A stretch of 64,000 nucleotides of DNA from positions 379,501 through 443,500 of the forward strand of contig CAMXCT020003380.1 of NCBI GenBank assembly GCA_947184155.2. The letters run 5' to 3'. Origin of the DNA: Cladocopium goreaui (Eukaryota; Sar; Dinophyceae; Suessiales; Symbiodiniaceae). The position numbers were made by a program, and so were the translations under genes. Below the pieces are notes generated by a model. It was not told the origin of the DNA. It saw nothing but the letters and a program-made list of their open reading frames with translations, and did not search any database. This document shows positions 54,191 through 63,666 of this stretch, one piece after another. How positions within the stretch are numbered: the first letter of the stretch is position 1; every line of letters begins with the position of its first letter.

Positions 54191-54677
54191 TGTTGCGGGA
54201 TGAGCATCCTTTGAAATGTTCGAAAATCGGTCTCGCTGCTTATTGAAAAACCAGCAGCATCCAAAAAGTCACCACAAATCTACCACATGGTCATGAGATT
54301 GGAAGTCATCATATTTGGTGCCAAAATAAATGGTAAAAGTATGAAACATGTCAATGTCAAGGAAGCTTTCTGCCCCATTTCATCCACTGGGTACTGGGTC
54401 TTTTTTGGGTATATGTAAATTGTCGATCCAAAAGTGGACATGATTTGTCCCTGTTGGAGATGATCCCAATGTTTCTTGAATGTTCAACCCCCTTTTGTTC
54501 ATTGAAATCGTCAATCCCCTTGTTTACTGTACTGGGTGCACACATTTCACAAGTCCATTAAATGGGCTTTCAACTTTGGTAAATGGATGTTTGTCTCCAG
54601 CCATCCCCCCTTGTCTACTGATATTTGACTAACAAAAATATCATGTACATGATCCGTGTAACAGACCTTTATGGCAG

Positions 54678-54775
54678 TGTGTCAAAACCTTGTACCCCTG
54701 GTGAACATCAAAATAGCTGGTAAATGGATGTTCATTCCCCTGAAGTTGCTATTTATAGGTATTGATCCATAGCCT
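54678..54775. mobile_element. family-E repeat
   Basis: GTGTCAAAACCTTGTACC, then AAAATAGCTGGTAAATGGAT and TATAGGTATTGATCCAT, about 85% like the 16.3-kb copy by eye. Confidence 0.65.
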
Positions 54776-54950
54776 AATCAATTTTCACTATAACATGTTC
54801 CAATTCTTTCAACTAACATCTTTACTAAAACATACTAAAACTAGATGAATTGTAAAAATTGGAAACTGTGTATCAATGTTTTTCAAAAACTTATCAAAAC
54901 TACAATGTGTATCAACATTTGATGCATTCCCTTTTTTTTAAGGATTTCAC

Positions 54951-55040
54951 CGTTGAACGACAACGGCCGGCCCGCACCTTTTTCCAGGTTCAGGTGCGGC
55001 CGCTGGCGCACAGCCGAGGCCCATTTCATCGCAGCATTTC
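54951..55040 (-). CDS. CADG exon with cysteines
   Basis: Acceptor TTCGCTCAG and GT donor (CAACG|GTGAAA), 90 nt. In the frame required by the next exon (phase 2 both sides) it encodes KCCDEMGLGCAPAAAPEPGK and then CGPAVVVQ. A second open frame (ending RPLSFN) fails the phase test. Cysteines may form disulphides in an extracellular protein. Confidence 0.6.
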
Positions 55041-55129
55041 CTGAGCGAAAGATGGGATTACCATAGTCCTATTGAAAATGCTGCTATGGATTTATCATGA
55101 TAAACATAAATATATTATATATATATATA

Positions 55130-55215
55130 AGAATATATTATAGATGTAGAAATATTATATATGTGATTATATGTGACTATATGTGATTATATGTGATTAT
55201 ATGTGATTATGTATA
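55130..55215. repeat. ATGTGATTAT tandem
   Basis: Five copies of a 10-bp ATGTGATTAT unit after a TATA tract. Confidence 0.85.
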
Positions 55216-55292
55216 TAATAGGATAACTATGATGTTAGACTTCTATGATCAAGCATATCAGAATCCCATTGGTGGTTCATCCCACGAGTCGC

Positions 55293-55341
55293 GTGACGTC
55301 GCAAGTCAGTAACACTTCCCCGAAGTTGGCCCCGAAGTTAT
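55293..55341 (-). CDS. CADG exon, closing strand
   Basis: Acceptor TTGCCCAAG, 49 nt, encoding NFGANFGEVLLTCDV. 'DNxGAxxxxVxL' is the cadherin-like closing strand. A GC donor (GTCAC|GCGACT) gives the phase required by the 55.0-kb exon; a GTGGGA donor 7 bp downstream is an alternative. Confidence 0.6.
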
Positions 55342-55359
55342 CTTGGGCAATGCTGGTTG

Positions 55360-55464
55360 TACCCTCTGGTTATGTCAAAATAGCTATTGATAATGGCCAT
55401 TTATAGTGGATTTACCCATTGAAAATGGTGATTTTCAATAGCTATGTTAAATTACCAGAGGGTA
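55360..55464. mobile_element. family-A MITE, near-consensus
   Basis: TACCCTCTGGTTATGTC to GTTAAATTACCAGAGGGTA. Its left end lies only 18 bp from the acceptor of the 55.3-kb exon. Confidence 0.9.
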
Positions 55465-55974
55465 AATGTCATGAACATGACATGGACCTGGATATACAGC
55501 ATTTTTCTTACGATATCAATTTAGAAAATGGCTCAAAGTCAAGCTATGCCCTTTTTGCTGATCCACTTTAGAGAAGACTGTTTTGGGCGACTTGGAGGGA
55601 ACATGTAATTACTCTCGAATTTGCAGAAAATGTTTCGATAATTTGCTTCTTTTAAACCAGATCTGAAACATTCCTGGCAAAGAACCACCCATCAGCTTAT
55701 TAAAGCGGGACTTCTTTTCTGTGGAGGAAAGTTAGGCTTCAGGAGAACCAGGAATGGAAGAGAATTCATCATCTTTCATCCATCAAATATTCTAAGGCTT
55801 CGCTGTTTTGGCTAACGCCTCCGTTAGCGACCCCATAGCACTAGTGTCGACGCGTGCTTTGGCCAGGTCAGAATCTCAGAGGGGAAGCTTTGGTTCGACA
55901 ACGCTTGGTTGCACTTTAGCTGGGCTTGGTGGCTTGTTGTATCTGTTCTTGCTTCTACCCACATGAGTAGATAG

Positions 55975-56310
55975 GGGTCGGGGTGGGGTGGGGTGGGGTG
56001 GGGCATGTTGACGTTGGTTTGAAGTTGCATCGGATGTGCACGCTACGTTGGACATAGGGTTGGGTGGGGTGGGGTGGGGTGGGGCATGTTGACGTTGGTT
56101 TGAAGTTGCATCGGATGTGCACGCTACGTTGGACATAGGGTTGGGTGGGGTGGGGTGGGGTGGGGCATGTTGACGTTGGTTTGAAGTTGCATCGGATGTG
56201 CACGCTACGTTGGACATAGGGTTGGGTGGGGTGGGGTGGGGTGGGGCATGTTGACGTTGGTTTGAAGTTGCATCGGATGTGCACGCTACGTTGGACATAG
56301 GGTTGGGTGG
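55975..56310. repeat. 81-bp minisatellite
   Basis: Four copies of an exact 81-bp unit: GGGTGGGGTGGGGTGGGG, then GCATGTTGACGTTGGTTTGA and GTGCACGCTACGTTGGACAT. 81 is divisible by three, so all open frames persist through it. Confidence 0.97.
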
Positions 56311-56506
56311 TTGGACACAATTGCTCGATCAGGTGTGGCGCCATCTGAAAAAGTATGTGCCCAAAGAGTTAAGCACTCGTGAAGGATTGGGCACAAGAGA
56401 TGCTGCACGGCTTGAGCAGTATGTGCGATCCTTTCAGTTTCGCTGGAATCATAAAATGAATCTGGCAGATGCGTTGGGCAAAAGAGCTGCAAAGCATCAA
56501 GGATAA
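56290..56506 (+). pseudogene. C-terminal fragment of an IS1595/ISXO2-type (Merlin-like) transposase
   Basis: The plus strand reads GGWTQLLDQVWRHLKKYVPK, then GTRDAARLEQYVRSFQFRWN and a basic tail before TAA. IS1595/ISXO2 DDE transposases end with a 'HTxxVExxWxxLK' helix and a 'LxxYLxEFxWRYN' helix, which this matches in order and spacing. The catalytic Asp/Asp region upstream is replaced by the 81-bp minisatellite, so it is a broken copy. It lies on the strand opposite the main gene. Confidence 0.6.
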
Positions 56507-56519
56507 GAGTCCGAAAACG

Positions 56520-57180
56520 TGCCCACGCAGAAAAAACCGAGGTTTGCATCGCAACTACAATGCAAATCGCACATGATGGACATGCCCCCATGCAAAAAAT
56601 GGGGCAAAATGCACGTGTGCAAATTTCCAACATGAATGAAAACGTGCAAAACGTGGGACATTGGAGACAAACATGTATGAGTATGGTGATGAAAGGCCCA
56701 GGGTCGCTATCAGCGGCGCTACCCTGTTTTACGGTTCTTTTAAACCAAATTCTGGGAACAATGGAGTGGTCACCGACCCATTAACATCTTGTGACTGAAT
56801 AGTCATCCACATGGCTGCATGACTCACTTGCCTGCGTCTCGGGGATATCCGTTCACATCTGTTTACAAAAAAACAACAAACAATAGATGATTCTGGGTGC
56901 ACCCAGTGATTTTGGGAATATGTTCCTAGAAATAGTTACCTACAAATAACTGATGATGTCCGGACTTTTACCTTGCAATGGAAGCCACAGGGTTTTATTG
57001 CAGCAACATGAATGGCCATGGAACCTGACAAAAAAGTCAGGTGAACCAAAAAAGCATCTTCTATGCACTTGGAAAACCAATCCCAAAAAAAGATTCCATG
57101 TTACCGCAATGTTACGGGATACGCATCAAAAAAACATATTATTAGGATCAAAAGAATATGATTAGGATCAAAAAAACATA
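56520..57180. other. non-coding stretch
   Basis: No splice-bounded exon recognised. AT- and A-rich with several CAAAAAAC runs; a GGATCAAAAAAACATATTA motif is repeated near 57120-57200. Confidence 0.35.
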
Positions 57181-57204
57181 TTATCGGGATCAAAAAAACT
57201 ATTC

Positions 57205-57255
57205 TGGGAGAAGGAAGGAAGGAAGGAAGGACGGAAGGAAGGAAGGAAGGAAGGA
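57205..57255. repeat. GGAA microsatellite
   Basis: About ten GGAA units with one GGAC. Confidence 0.95.
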
Positions 57256-57315
57256 GCGTAGAATGCAAGGAAAGCAGCAAATTAGAAAAGTTGCAGCTTC
57301 ACCACGTTGCAAGGG

Positions 57316-57650
57316 CCATGTCTACCCTGCCTCATGAGTAGATCTGCTTTGCGCAGAACTGCGCCCAAGCTTAGAGCATACTGGTACATCTTGTGCGGAG
57401 CTGTATGCGCAACTGTGCACAGGTTTAACACGTACTGCTATATCCTGAGTTCTGCAATCCTTCTGCTGGCGTCTTGATGTTTGTGCCTTCACACATAGGT
57501 ATGGCACTGCCATGCCTACCCTCCCTAATGAGTAGATCTGCTTCGCACTGCGCAAGCCGCAACATGCGCACCTGTGCGCATGTTTAAAGCGTACTGCTAC
57601 ATCTTGAGTTGCTATCTTATGTTGGCGTCCTAGTCTTTGGGCCTTCAGGC
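57316..57650. repeat. ~197-bp direct duplication
   Basis: CTACCCTGCCTCATGAGTAG at 57320 and CTACCCTCCCTAATGAGTAG near 57517 start two diverged copies. Each contains GTGCGCA motifs and ends with GGCGTCxTGATGTTTGTGCC-like sequence. Confidence 0.8.
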
Positions 57651-57689
57651 AAAAGTAAGACACGTCCAGTAGAAGAATGCTGCTTTAAA

Positions 57690-57845
57690 ACACACGTACA
57701 TGCAGACATGCATACAGATATACATGCATGGGCGCGTACATGCATACATCCACTAACGACATGCATACAGACAGATACAGACATACATGCACACGTGCGT
57801 ACATGCATACATCCACATATGAATGCAGACACACCGACATATGTG
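57690..57845. repeat. ACATGCATACAGAC tandem
   Basis: Degenerate ACATGCATAC and AGACATACATGC units. Confidence 0.9.
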
Positions 57846-58054
57846 CAGTAACAGTCCGGAGACCGACGCATTGGTATTAGCATCTGAGTTAGCGATGAGA
57901 GCAATTGGTGCGCAATGTGGAGCAAGTGGTGCGCTCAATGGTTGATGAGGGTATGAGTTTCTGGGGATATGTTTTTTTATACCAACATTTTTTTAATCTG
58001 TTGGATATGTTTTTTTGATACCAATAATATTTCTTTTGATCCTCAACCCCAATG

Positions 58055-58140
58055 TTACCCTCTGCTAATCAAACATACCAATGGTTCGATGATTTTCCCA
58101 TCAAAGCCTCCATTTACGGATGATGTTCGCAATTTTCAAC
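58055..58140. mobile_element. family-A element, left half
   Basis: TACCCTCTGCTAATCAAAC left end, then ATGATTTTCCCATCAAAGCC; right end lost. Confidence 0.5.
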
Positions 58141-58504
58141 CCAAAAAAACAAACGTGCAGGTCCAAGGCGCTTCCGTTTGCTTTCAGACCAACTTGCTAC
58201 TTGTGGCATGTCCTCTAGGCATTCCTGGCAGCTGGGTCATTGGAACTTGCGGGGACTGACACTCATGTTTGAGTAGTAAAATATTGTTAAGATTTAGGCT
58301 ATCTGCAGTTTAAGAATTCACTGAGCTGCGTTCTGTTTGGCTAATTTGGGGCCCAGTTACCCCATTCCCATCATTCCAGTGAGGTCGGGACGTGAGGTAT
58401 AACATTCTATCCCATTCCATTCCTTTCAACTGCAATTATACCACCATTTTTCTTGCTTAAATCCTTCATTTCTTGTTGCTTTAGGCATATTTTTTGTTGT
58501 CCCC

Positions 58505-58553
58505 CGTCGTCCGCTCTTGGTAGGTTTCGGTCCTTCTGGACGGCATTCTCAGC
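58505..58553 (-). CDS. candidate exon, no family recognised
   Basis: Acceptor TGGCTTCAG, phase 0, reading AENAVQKDRNLPRADDGG. The frame stays open for about 25 more codons. A second frame (LRMPSRRTETYQERTTG) is also open. The lower edge is arbitrary. Confidence 0.35.
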
Positions 58554-59259
58554 CTGAAGCCATCGCAATAAAAACAAGCAACGTCCACGCCCAAAATCAG
58601 AGAAACATGGGTCATTAAATGTCCCCATTGAACATCACCCAACCAAAATCGGTATATGGTCAATGCCATGGCTACTATAAGGTGATGTCCAATATTCCCA
58701 AAATGGGACATTTACCAACCCCTGAGAAATGACACACTTTCGAAAAATCCCAGAGAACCAACTATAGAACTATCGCTTTTGAGTTGTAGTTTGGGGGGTC
58801 AAGGCCATGGGTGAAAATTTGACACAAAAAATTGTGAGGATGGATTCTATCTGGGTAAAATATTATATGTCACAAGTCACAAACCTGAATTAAGACTAAT
58901 TAAGGTAATTAAGGTCATGTTGGGATAATTCCCCTTACTAGCCATCATCTATGGTGAGGTCGTAGTGAGGTCGTTATAATTTACCCAGTTTCCATGCACA
59001 TAATTCCGTATGCGTAGTATATCATAGATGTGAATCCTGTTGCCTTTCTGTTGCCTAAACATTTCATTGGGCACTCAGCATCGCTGAGTTGGTGATTGGA
59101 TAATGTCATGGGCTTCTGAAGCAATGGATTTTGTTCTCTAAAATTTCAGGCAAACCTGGTAATCCATATACTTATTGTTGATTATTATATATGTCCCTTG
59201 AAGGATGATATTCCCATGATATTCCTATGAACTATAGCAACTGTATCCCTAAAATTTCG

Positions 59260-59360
59260 CTTCCTGGGTCACTGGTGGATCAATTCGTGTCAACCCTTGG
59301 ATTCCTGGATCTACCACCATGCGCGGCTTGATGATCGACAACAGGTCCCACACATCCCAT
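59260..59360 (-). CDS. candidate exon, no family recognised
   Basis: The minus frame reads WDVWDLLSIIKPRMV before a GTAGAT donor-like site. Good codon pattern, but no AG acceptor near the 5' side; a plus frame is also open. Confidence 0.3.
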
Positions 59361-59624
59361 TGTTTTCATTGGATTGGTTTAAGGCAAGGGGAAATTTACA
59401 GGAAACTCCGGAAACCCCCATATTTCATGGTAAAAACCCCATGGTTTCCTGTAGATTTTCCCTTAATCCCATAAAAATTGATATGGTTTGATGGATGATC
59501 GATCAATCTGAACCCGCCATATGGTGGGATCAACATAGACCCAGCATCATAGTCACTATGTCGATTGCTTGACAAAATCCGCGATCATCAATTAATTCCA
59601 ATCATGGACTGTGAAAATCCCCAA

Positions 59625-59728
59625 TACCCTCTGGTAAACTAACATAGCTATGGAAAATCACCATGTTTTATGGGTAATTCAACCAGAAATGGCAATTTTC
59701 AATCGCTATGTTAGTTCACCAGAGGGTA
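59625..59728. mobile_element. family-A MITE, near-consensus
   Basis: TACCCTCTGGTAAACTAAC to GTTAGTTCACCAGAGGGTA. Confidence 0.9.
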
Positions 59729-59769
59729 TATTGGGTAGATTTGGGTAGTATAACCCCAGAAACCATCCA

Positions 59770-59841
59770 TGAACAGCCTTGGACCGAACGCCGCTGAATT
59801 AGTTCGATCAGTTTCCCAGCCACCGAGCCATGTTTGATGAC
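59770..59841 (-). CDS. candidate exon, helical
   Basis: After TAAATGGAG the minus strand reads VIKHGSVAGKLIELIQRRSV without stops. It is strongly helix-like and unlike the beta-rich CADG exons. The lower edge is approximate. Family not recognised. Confidence 0.5.
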
Positions 59842-60074
59842 CTCCATTTATAGATGATTTTCCCACTATGCATATCCTACTATGTTAACAGCTATTTGAT
59901 ACATTTTTACACTACCAATCCCATAAATATCTTATAAAGTCCCATAAATTTTCTGGCTTTGTCTGAAAATAGGGTAGCCCAAAATCATCCAAAATCCCAT
60001 TCTTAAGATCATAATTGTCCCGAAAAAAACTGGCCATTTTGGGGGATAAACCCTATTTTCAAAGACACACCCCC

Positions 60075-60140
60075 GCAGCTGGGCTTCCGGACTAGGTCGT
60101 CCGCCTTTTTGGCGGCCAGCTCGAAGACCTTCTGCGTCTC
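60075..60140 (-). CDS. candidate exon, helical
   Basis: Acceptor GTGACAGTCAG, phase 0, reading ETQKVFELAAKKADDLVRKP and then SCGG. Amphipathic and charged. GC-rich codon use (CTG, GCC, AAG) clearly marks it against AT-rich flanks. Family not recognised. Confidence 0.55.
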
Positions 60141-60239
60141 CTGACTGTCACGGACAGTCCAAAAAAAAACGTTGGTGACAACGACACTAACTTTGGGGCA
60201 GAAGTGGGCAACTTCTATGATTAATGGTAGATATATCGA

Positions 60240-60320
60240 TGTACGTATATCATAAAATATTATATTTATAATATTATATATATATATATTATAATGTTAT
60301 ATATATATATATCGATTATT
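60240..60320. repeat. TATA microsatellite
   Basis: ATATTATA and TATATATA tracts; followed at 60347 by a 23-bp direct duplication containing GAAACCACTGCGGGGGCCTA. Confidence 0.85.
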
Positions 60321-60882
60321 GAGGGGGATGGTTTGCCAACTGAAACCACTGCGGGGGCCTAACTGAAACCACTGCGGGGGCCTACACGGAGTGAGTCGAG
60401 ATAATGTCGCTTAAGTGGAAAGTTGCTCGAAATCATTGACTGATTGACTCCGTTTTTGGGTTCAATCATCAAGATTGTGCATGTACTCATCAGTACCTCA
60501 ATTCCAATCATAACCAAGTGGCAACTACCTTTACTATTATACATTATGGACTATGGATGTTAATTATGCAACATCCTCATCATATTATATAATCATATAT
60601 AATCCATCGGTACCTCTCTTTACATCCCAAAATCTGGGGTATGTATAGCTTCATGGCCTCGTGGAGTCGTAAGATGTCGAGATGTGAAATCACACAAGGG
60701 TGAACCTTTGTGTTCCCCCCAACATTGCTGAGAATCTTGAATTCTGCTCACGTTCCACTTGATGGGGAAATATATGGATGAGCCAAATGATCTTGGGGAT
60801 TGAACCAAATCAAGATTCTCAATCAAGCTCGATTTTGACCCAAAAACTAGTATTAAGATGTATATAATTTAATATATATATA

Positions 60883-60987
60883 TACCATCTGGTTATTTAA
60901 CATAGCCATGGAAAATGGCCCATTTATAGATGGTTTACCTATTAAAAATGGTGATTTTCCATGGCTATGTCAAATAACCAGAGGGTA
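60883..60987. mobile_element. family-A MITE, near-consensus
   Basis: TACCATCTGGTTATTTAAC to GTCAAATAACCAGAGGGTA; long perfect inner arms. Confidence 0.9.
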
Positions 60988-61039
60988 TATACTATGTTAT
61001 ACTGTACTCAGTATCCCCATGTATCTCCAAATCAGTTTG

Positions 61040-61122
61040 CTTCCCATGTTTCTCCTTCGGCATCGACCCCAGATCTCGGAACGCCGCCAGGTCCGCCCAA
61101 TCGCCCGCGACCATCTTGGCGC
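61040..61122 (-). CDS. candidate exon, helical
   Basis: Acceptor GTCTTAAG, phase 1, reading AKMVAGDWADLAAFRDLG and then SMPKEKHG. GC-rich codon use. It belongs with the 60.1- and 59.8-kb exons in character. Lower edge approximate; family not recognised. Confidence 0.55.
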
Positions 61123-61369
61123 CTTAAGACGTATGGAGACAGGGGACTTCAACCAACCAGAAATGATATACTTATGTTTTACAGTAATGGAATTTTACGG
61201 ATTTTACGGAATTTATGGGATTTTATGGAATTTAATGAGAAATCATGATGATCTTATGGTGATTTGATGGGACTTAATGGTGATTTCATGGGATTAAATG
61301 GAAAAATAAGTGTTAATAATGGTGAATCATTGATAATGGTTGATATTGAATGAAATGAATGTAGGATTT

Positions 61370-61599
61370 ACCCTCTAGTAGTCAAACATGGCAATAACAA
61401 ACAATAAAATATGTAAGCATAAATAAACCACCCATATTTTGATGGTTCACACCACCTATTTATGGTAACTTTGGGGATGGTTTATTACATTCTCGGGTAA
61501 TTAAACATGCAGTTGAAAATTCCCTAAAAATTGAGGGTAGCTGCAAAATCAACTATAAATGGAAGATTGTCCATTGCCATGTTTGATTACCAGAGGGTA
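61370..61599. mobile_element. nested family-A and family-F elements
   Basis: Starts TACCCTCTAGTAGTCAAAC, contains CATAAATAAACCACCC and GGGGATGGTTTATTAC (family-F arms), and ends GTTTGATTACCAGAGGGTA. Reads as an F element inserted in an A element. Confidence 0.6.
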
Positions 61600-61648
61600 C
61601 TTGTTATGTCATATTTGATTGCCATCAAAGAATCTGCTTGGCCATTCT

Positions 61649-61743
61649 CTTAGGTGCTAAACGTAGGGAATGGGGGAATGATCTACAATAATAAATATCT
61701 ATATAAGAATCATTTCATTCCCCCATTTCTCAAAATCAGTAAG
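61649..61743. mobile_element. family-D element, diverged
   Basis: CTTAGGTGCTAAACGTAGGG at the left and CATTTCTCAAAATCAGTAAG at the right; the left arm matches the 19.9-kb copy. Confidence 0.6.
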
Positions 61744-61901
61744 TACTTTTGGGCCCCCAGAAACAGCAGCCAGCTGGCACGAAAAATGCAGTTGTCTTTA
61801 GTTCAGCTGCTTGCCAAGGAGCAAAGGCATTGCAATAGCCACCATCTCCTTGCTTTCAGGTGGAAGCTAGACATAGTTTCAGCCCAAAATGGATATTGAT
61901 G

Positions 61902-62010
61902 GATTGAAACCCCTGTACCATCCTGTACCCCTGGTGAACACCAACATAACTGGTGAATGGAGGACAAAATCTCTCCAAATTGGATGTTTTTGGTGTTGAT
62001 TCATCCCCTT
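61902..62010. mobile_element. family-E repeat, diverged
   Basis: GATTGAAACCCCTGTACC, CTGGTGAACACCAACATAAC, GGTGTTGATTCATCCCC. Confidence 0.5.
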
Positions 62011-62209
62011 GGAAAAGTTCATTCCCAGGATGAAACATGCTGAAATACCACCTGGAGCTTCGTAATGTGTGCTTCCTCAGATGTGAATTAGGATCACTGG
62101 GACATCCTTAATACCCTATGGTCCACATGTGAGTCGTCAACGAAAACATTGGGCCAGCACCACCACAGTGACTTTGAGGATCTTTGAGGTCTATGAGTCT
62201 ATAGGGATA

Positions 62210-62402
62210 TACCATCTGGTTATTAAACCTATATAACAGTTCGCCATGGAAAATCCCCATTTTGAAGAACGCTAAACCATCTATAAATGGGCCATGTTCC
62301 ATGGAAAATGGCCCATTTATAGATGGGCCATACCTGGGTTTACCTATTGAAAATGGTGATATTTTCCATAGTTATGGACCATTCATAACATTTCGAGGGT
62401 AG
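62210..62402. mobile_element. compound family-A element
   Basis: TACCATCTGGTTATTAAACC to ATTTCGAGGGTA, with internal head-to-head ATCTATAAATGGGCCATG and CATTTATAGATGGG arms. Similar architecture to the 5.7-kb compound copy. Confidence 0.6.
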
Positions 62403-62544
62403 GCGTTGCCAAAAGTGGCAACCAAAGATGGACCAAGATGGACCCCTCCACGGCTCCACCGGCGGCTCCCATCTCAAGCTAAGTAAAGTACATCCCCGGC
62501 TGCTTAAGTCCCCGATGGTTGATGGTGGTTAATGCTGGTTATAT

Positions 62545-62675
62545 CTGGTTGGTGGTTGCTGCTAACCCCTCTGAAAAAAATGATGGAGTGAAAGTCAATT
62601 TAAGTTGGCGGATGACATCCCATATATGAATGAAATGGAAAATCATCCAGCCATGTTCCAGTCACCACCAACCAG
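62545..62675. mobile_element. family-B MITE
   Basis: CTGGTTGGTGGTTGCTGC to TTCCAGTCACCACCAACCAG. Confidence 0.9.
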
Positions 62676-62699
62676 CAATCCTTTTCTTGACCAACCCCG

Positions 62700-62862
62700 A
62701 TGTTTTTAGACTGTCGCTGAAACCCCTGAGATCACCAAGGTCCACCCAGCTCTCATGGCGCCATGGATCCACGAGACTTTGCCACGGTGCGCAACCACCA
62801 TGGCGCCGGTCACCGCGCACAGCGCGCACCGGTGTTCTTGGCCAGGGCTTGACTGTTGAGTC
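62700..62862 (-). CDS. candidate exon, frame unresolved
   Basis: GC-rich 160-bp island after acceptor CGACTCAACAG. Two minus frames are open: one reads CALCAVTGAMVVAHRGKVSW, the other DRRHGGCAPWQSLVDPWRH. A plus frame is open too. Probably genuine coding sequence given its composition, but strand and frame need transcript data. Confidence 0.35.
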
Positions 62863-63603
62863 GCGACCAAGGTGAGAAGGTGATGGGAGAAGATCAACGT
62901 GATTATTGCTATTTTTGGGGGGGTTCCGGGGTTGCATTACATACATGTTGCAGGTTATATATAATAATTTACGAATATGTAAATAATTATCACCATGACC
63001 AAAATATAAGTTCAACTTTAGAAACATTAGTCGCGCATTAATCAAGCACCAATTCATCTGATCAACTCAATAGGAATTGACTATCAATTTATCAAGTGGC
63101 ACAGTGATTTCTAGCCTCTGTCAAACTGGAGAGTTACCATCATAATTTGGGAGAAAAACTGGAAGATACACAACAGAAAGGGAATGGAACCAACAACCAC
63201 CCAAAAAACTAATCATATCACAGAAAAAAAGAAATTGTCAATGTAAACAAAAACGAACTAAAATCCAAAATCGGCCATGAAACACCCAGCTTTGGGACCT
63301 CCTGTCCTATGGCTTCACGATTTGTTTCAAAGTCTCGCAACCGCAGCCATGTGCACCACAGTCATTTCTACAACATCTATACATGCGGGAAATATGGCCA
63401 TCAATACATGCGGGGCTCGGCATAATATCCACCAGGAAATGCACTCAACAAGAATCGGAAGAGAATCACCGTAAAATCCTTGTCCAATGGGTTGCTTACA
63501 GTCTTGCGACTGAAACCATGAATATCATCATTGGATATCGTCGGATTATGTGACACGATATCAGCAACTTTCTCTAATCCTGTAGCTGTTTCTATCAACT
63601 TAC

Positions 63604-63666
63604 CCAACTCCAATGGACCATCACTTTCCCATAGAATGCGAATGGTGCAATCCCATCGAATTGCTG
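63604..63666 (-). CDS. candidate exon, no family recognised
   Basis: Bounded by acceptor GGAATTTCAG and perfect donor GAGTTGG|GTAAGT, exactly 21 codons in phase 0: QQFDGIAPFAFYGKVMVHW plus SW. Another minus frame is open for longer, but does not use these splice sites so neatly. Confidence 0.45.

Noticed and set aside
55955..56344. Minus-strand ORFs of 129-140 codons with 27-residue repeats
   Set aside because: Shadows of the 81-bp minisatellite; the non-repetitive right side encodes the transposase fragment on the opposite strand.
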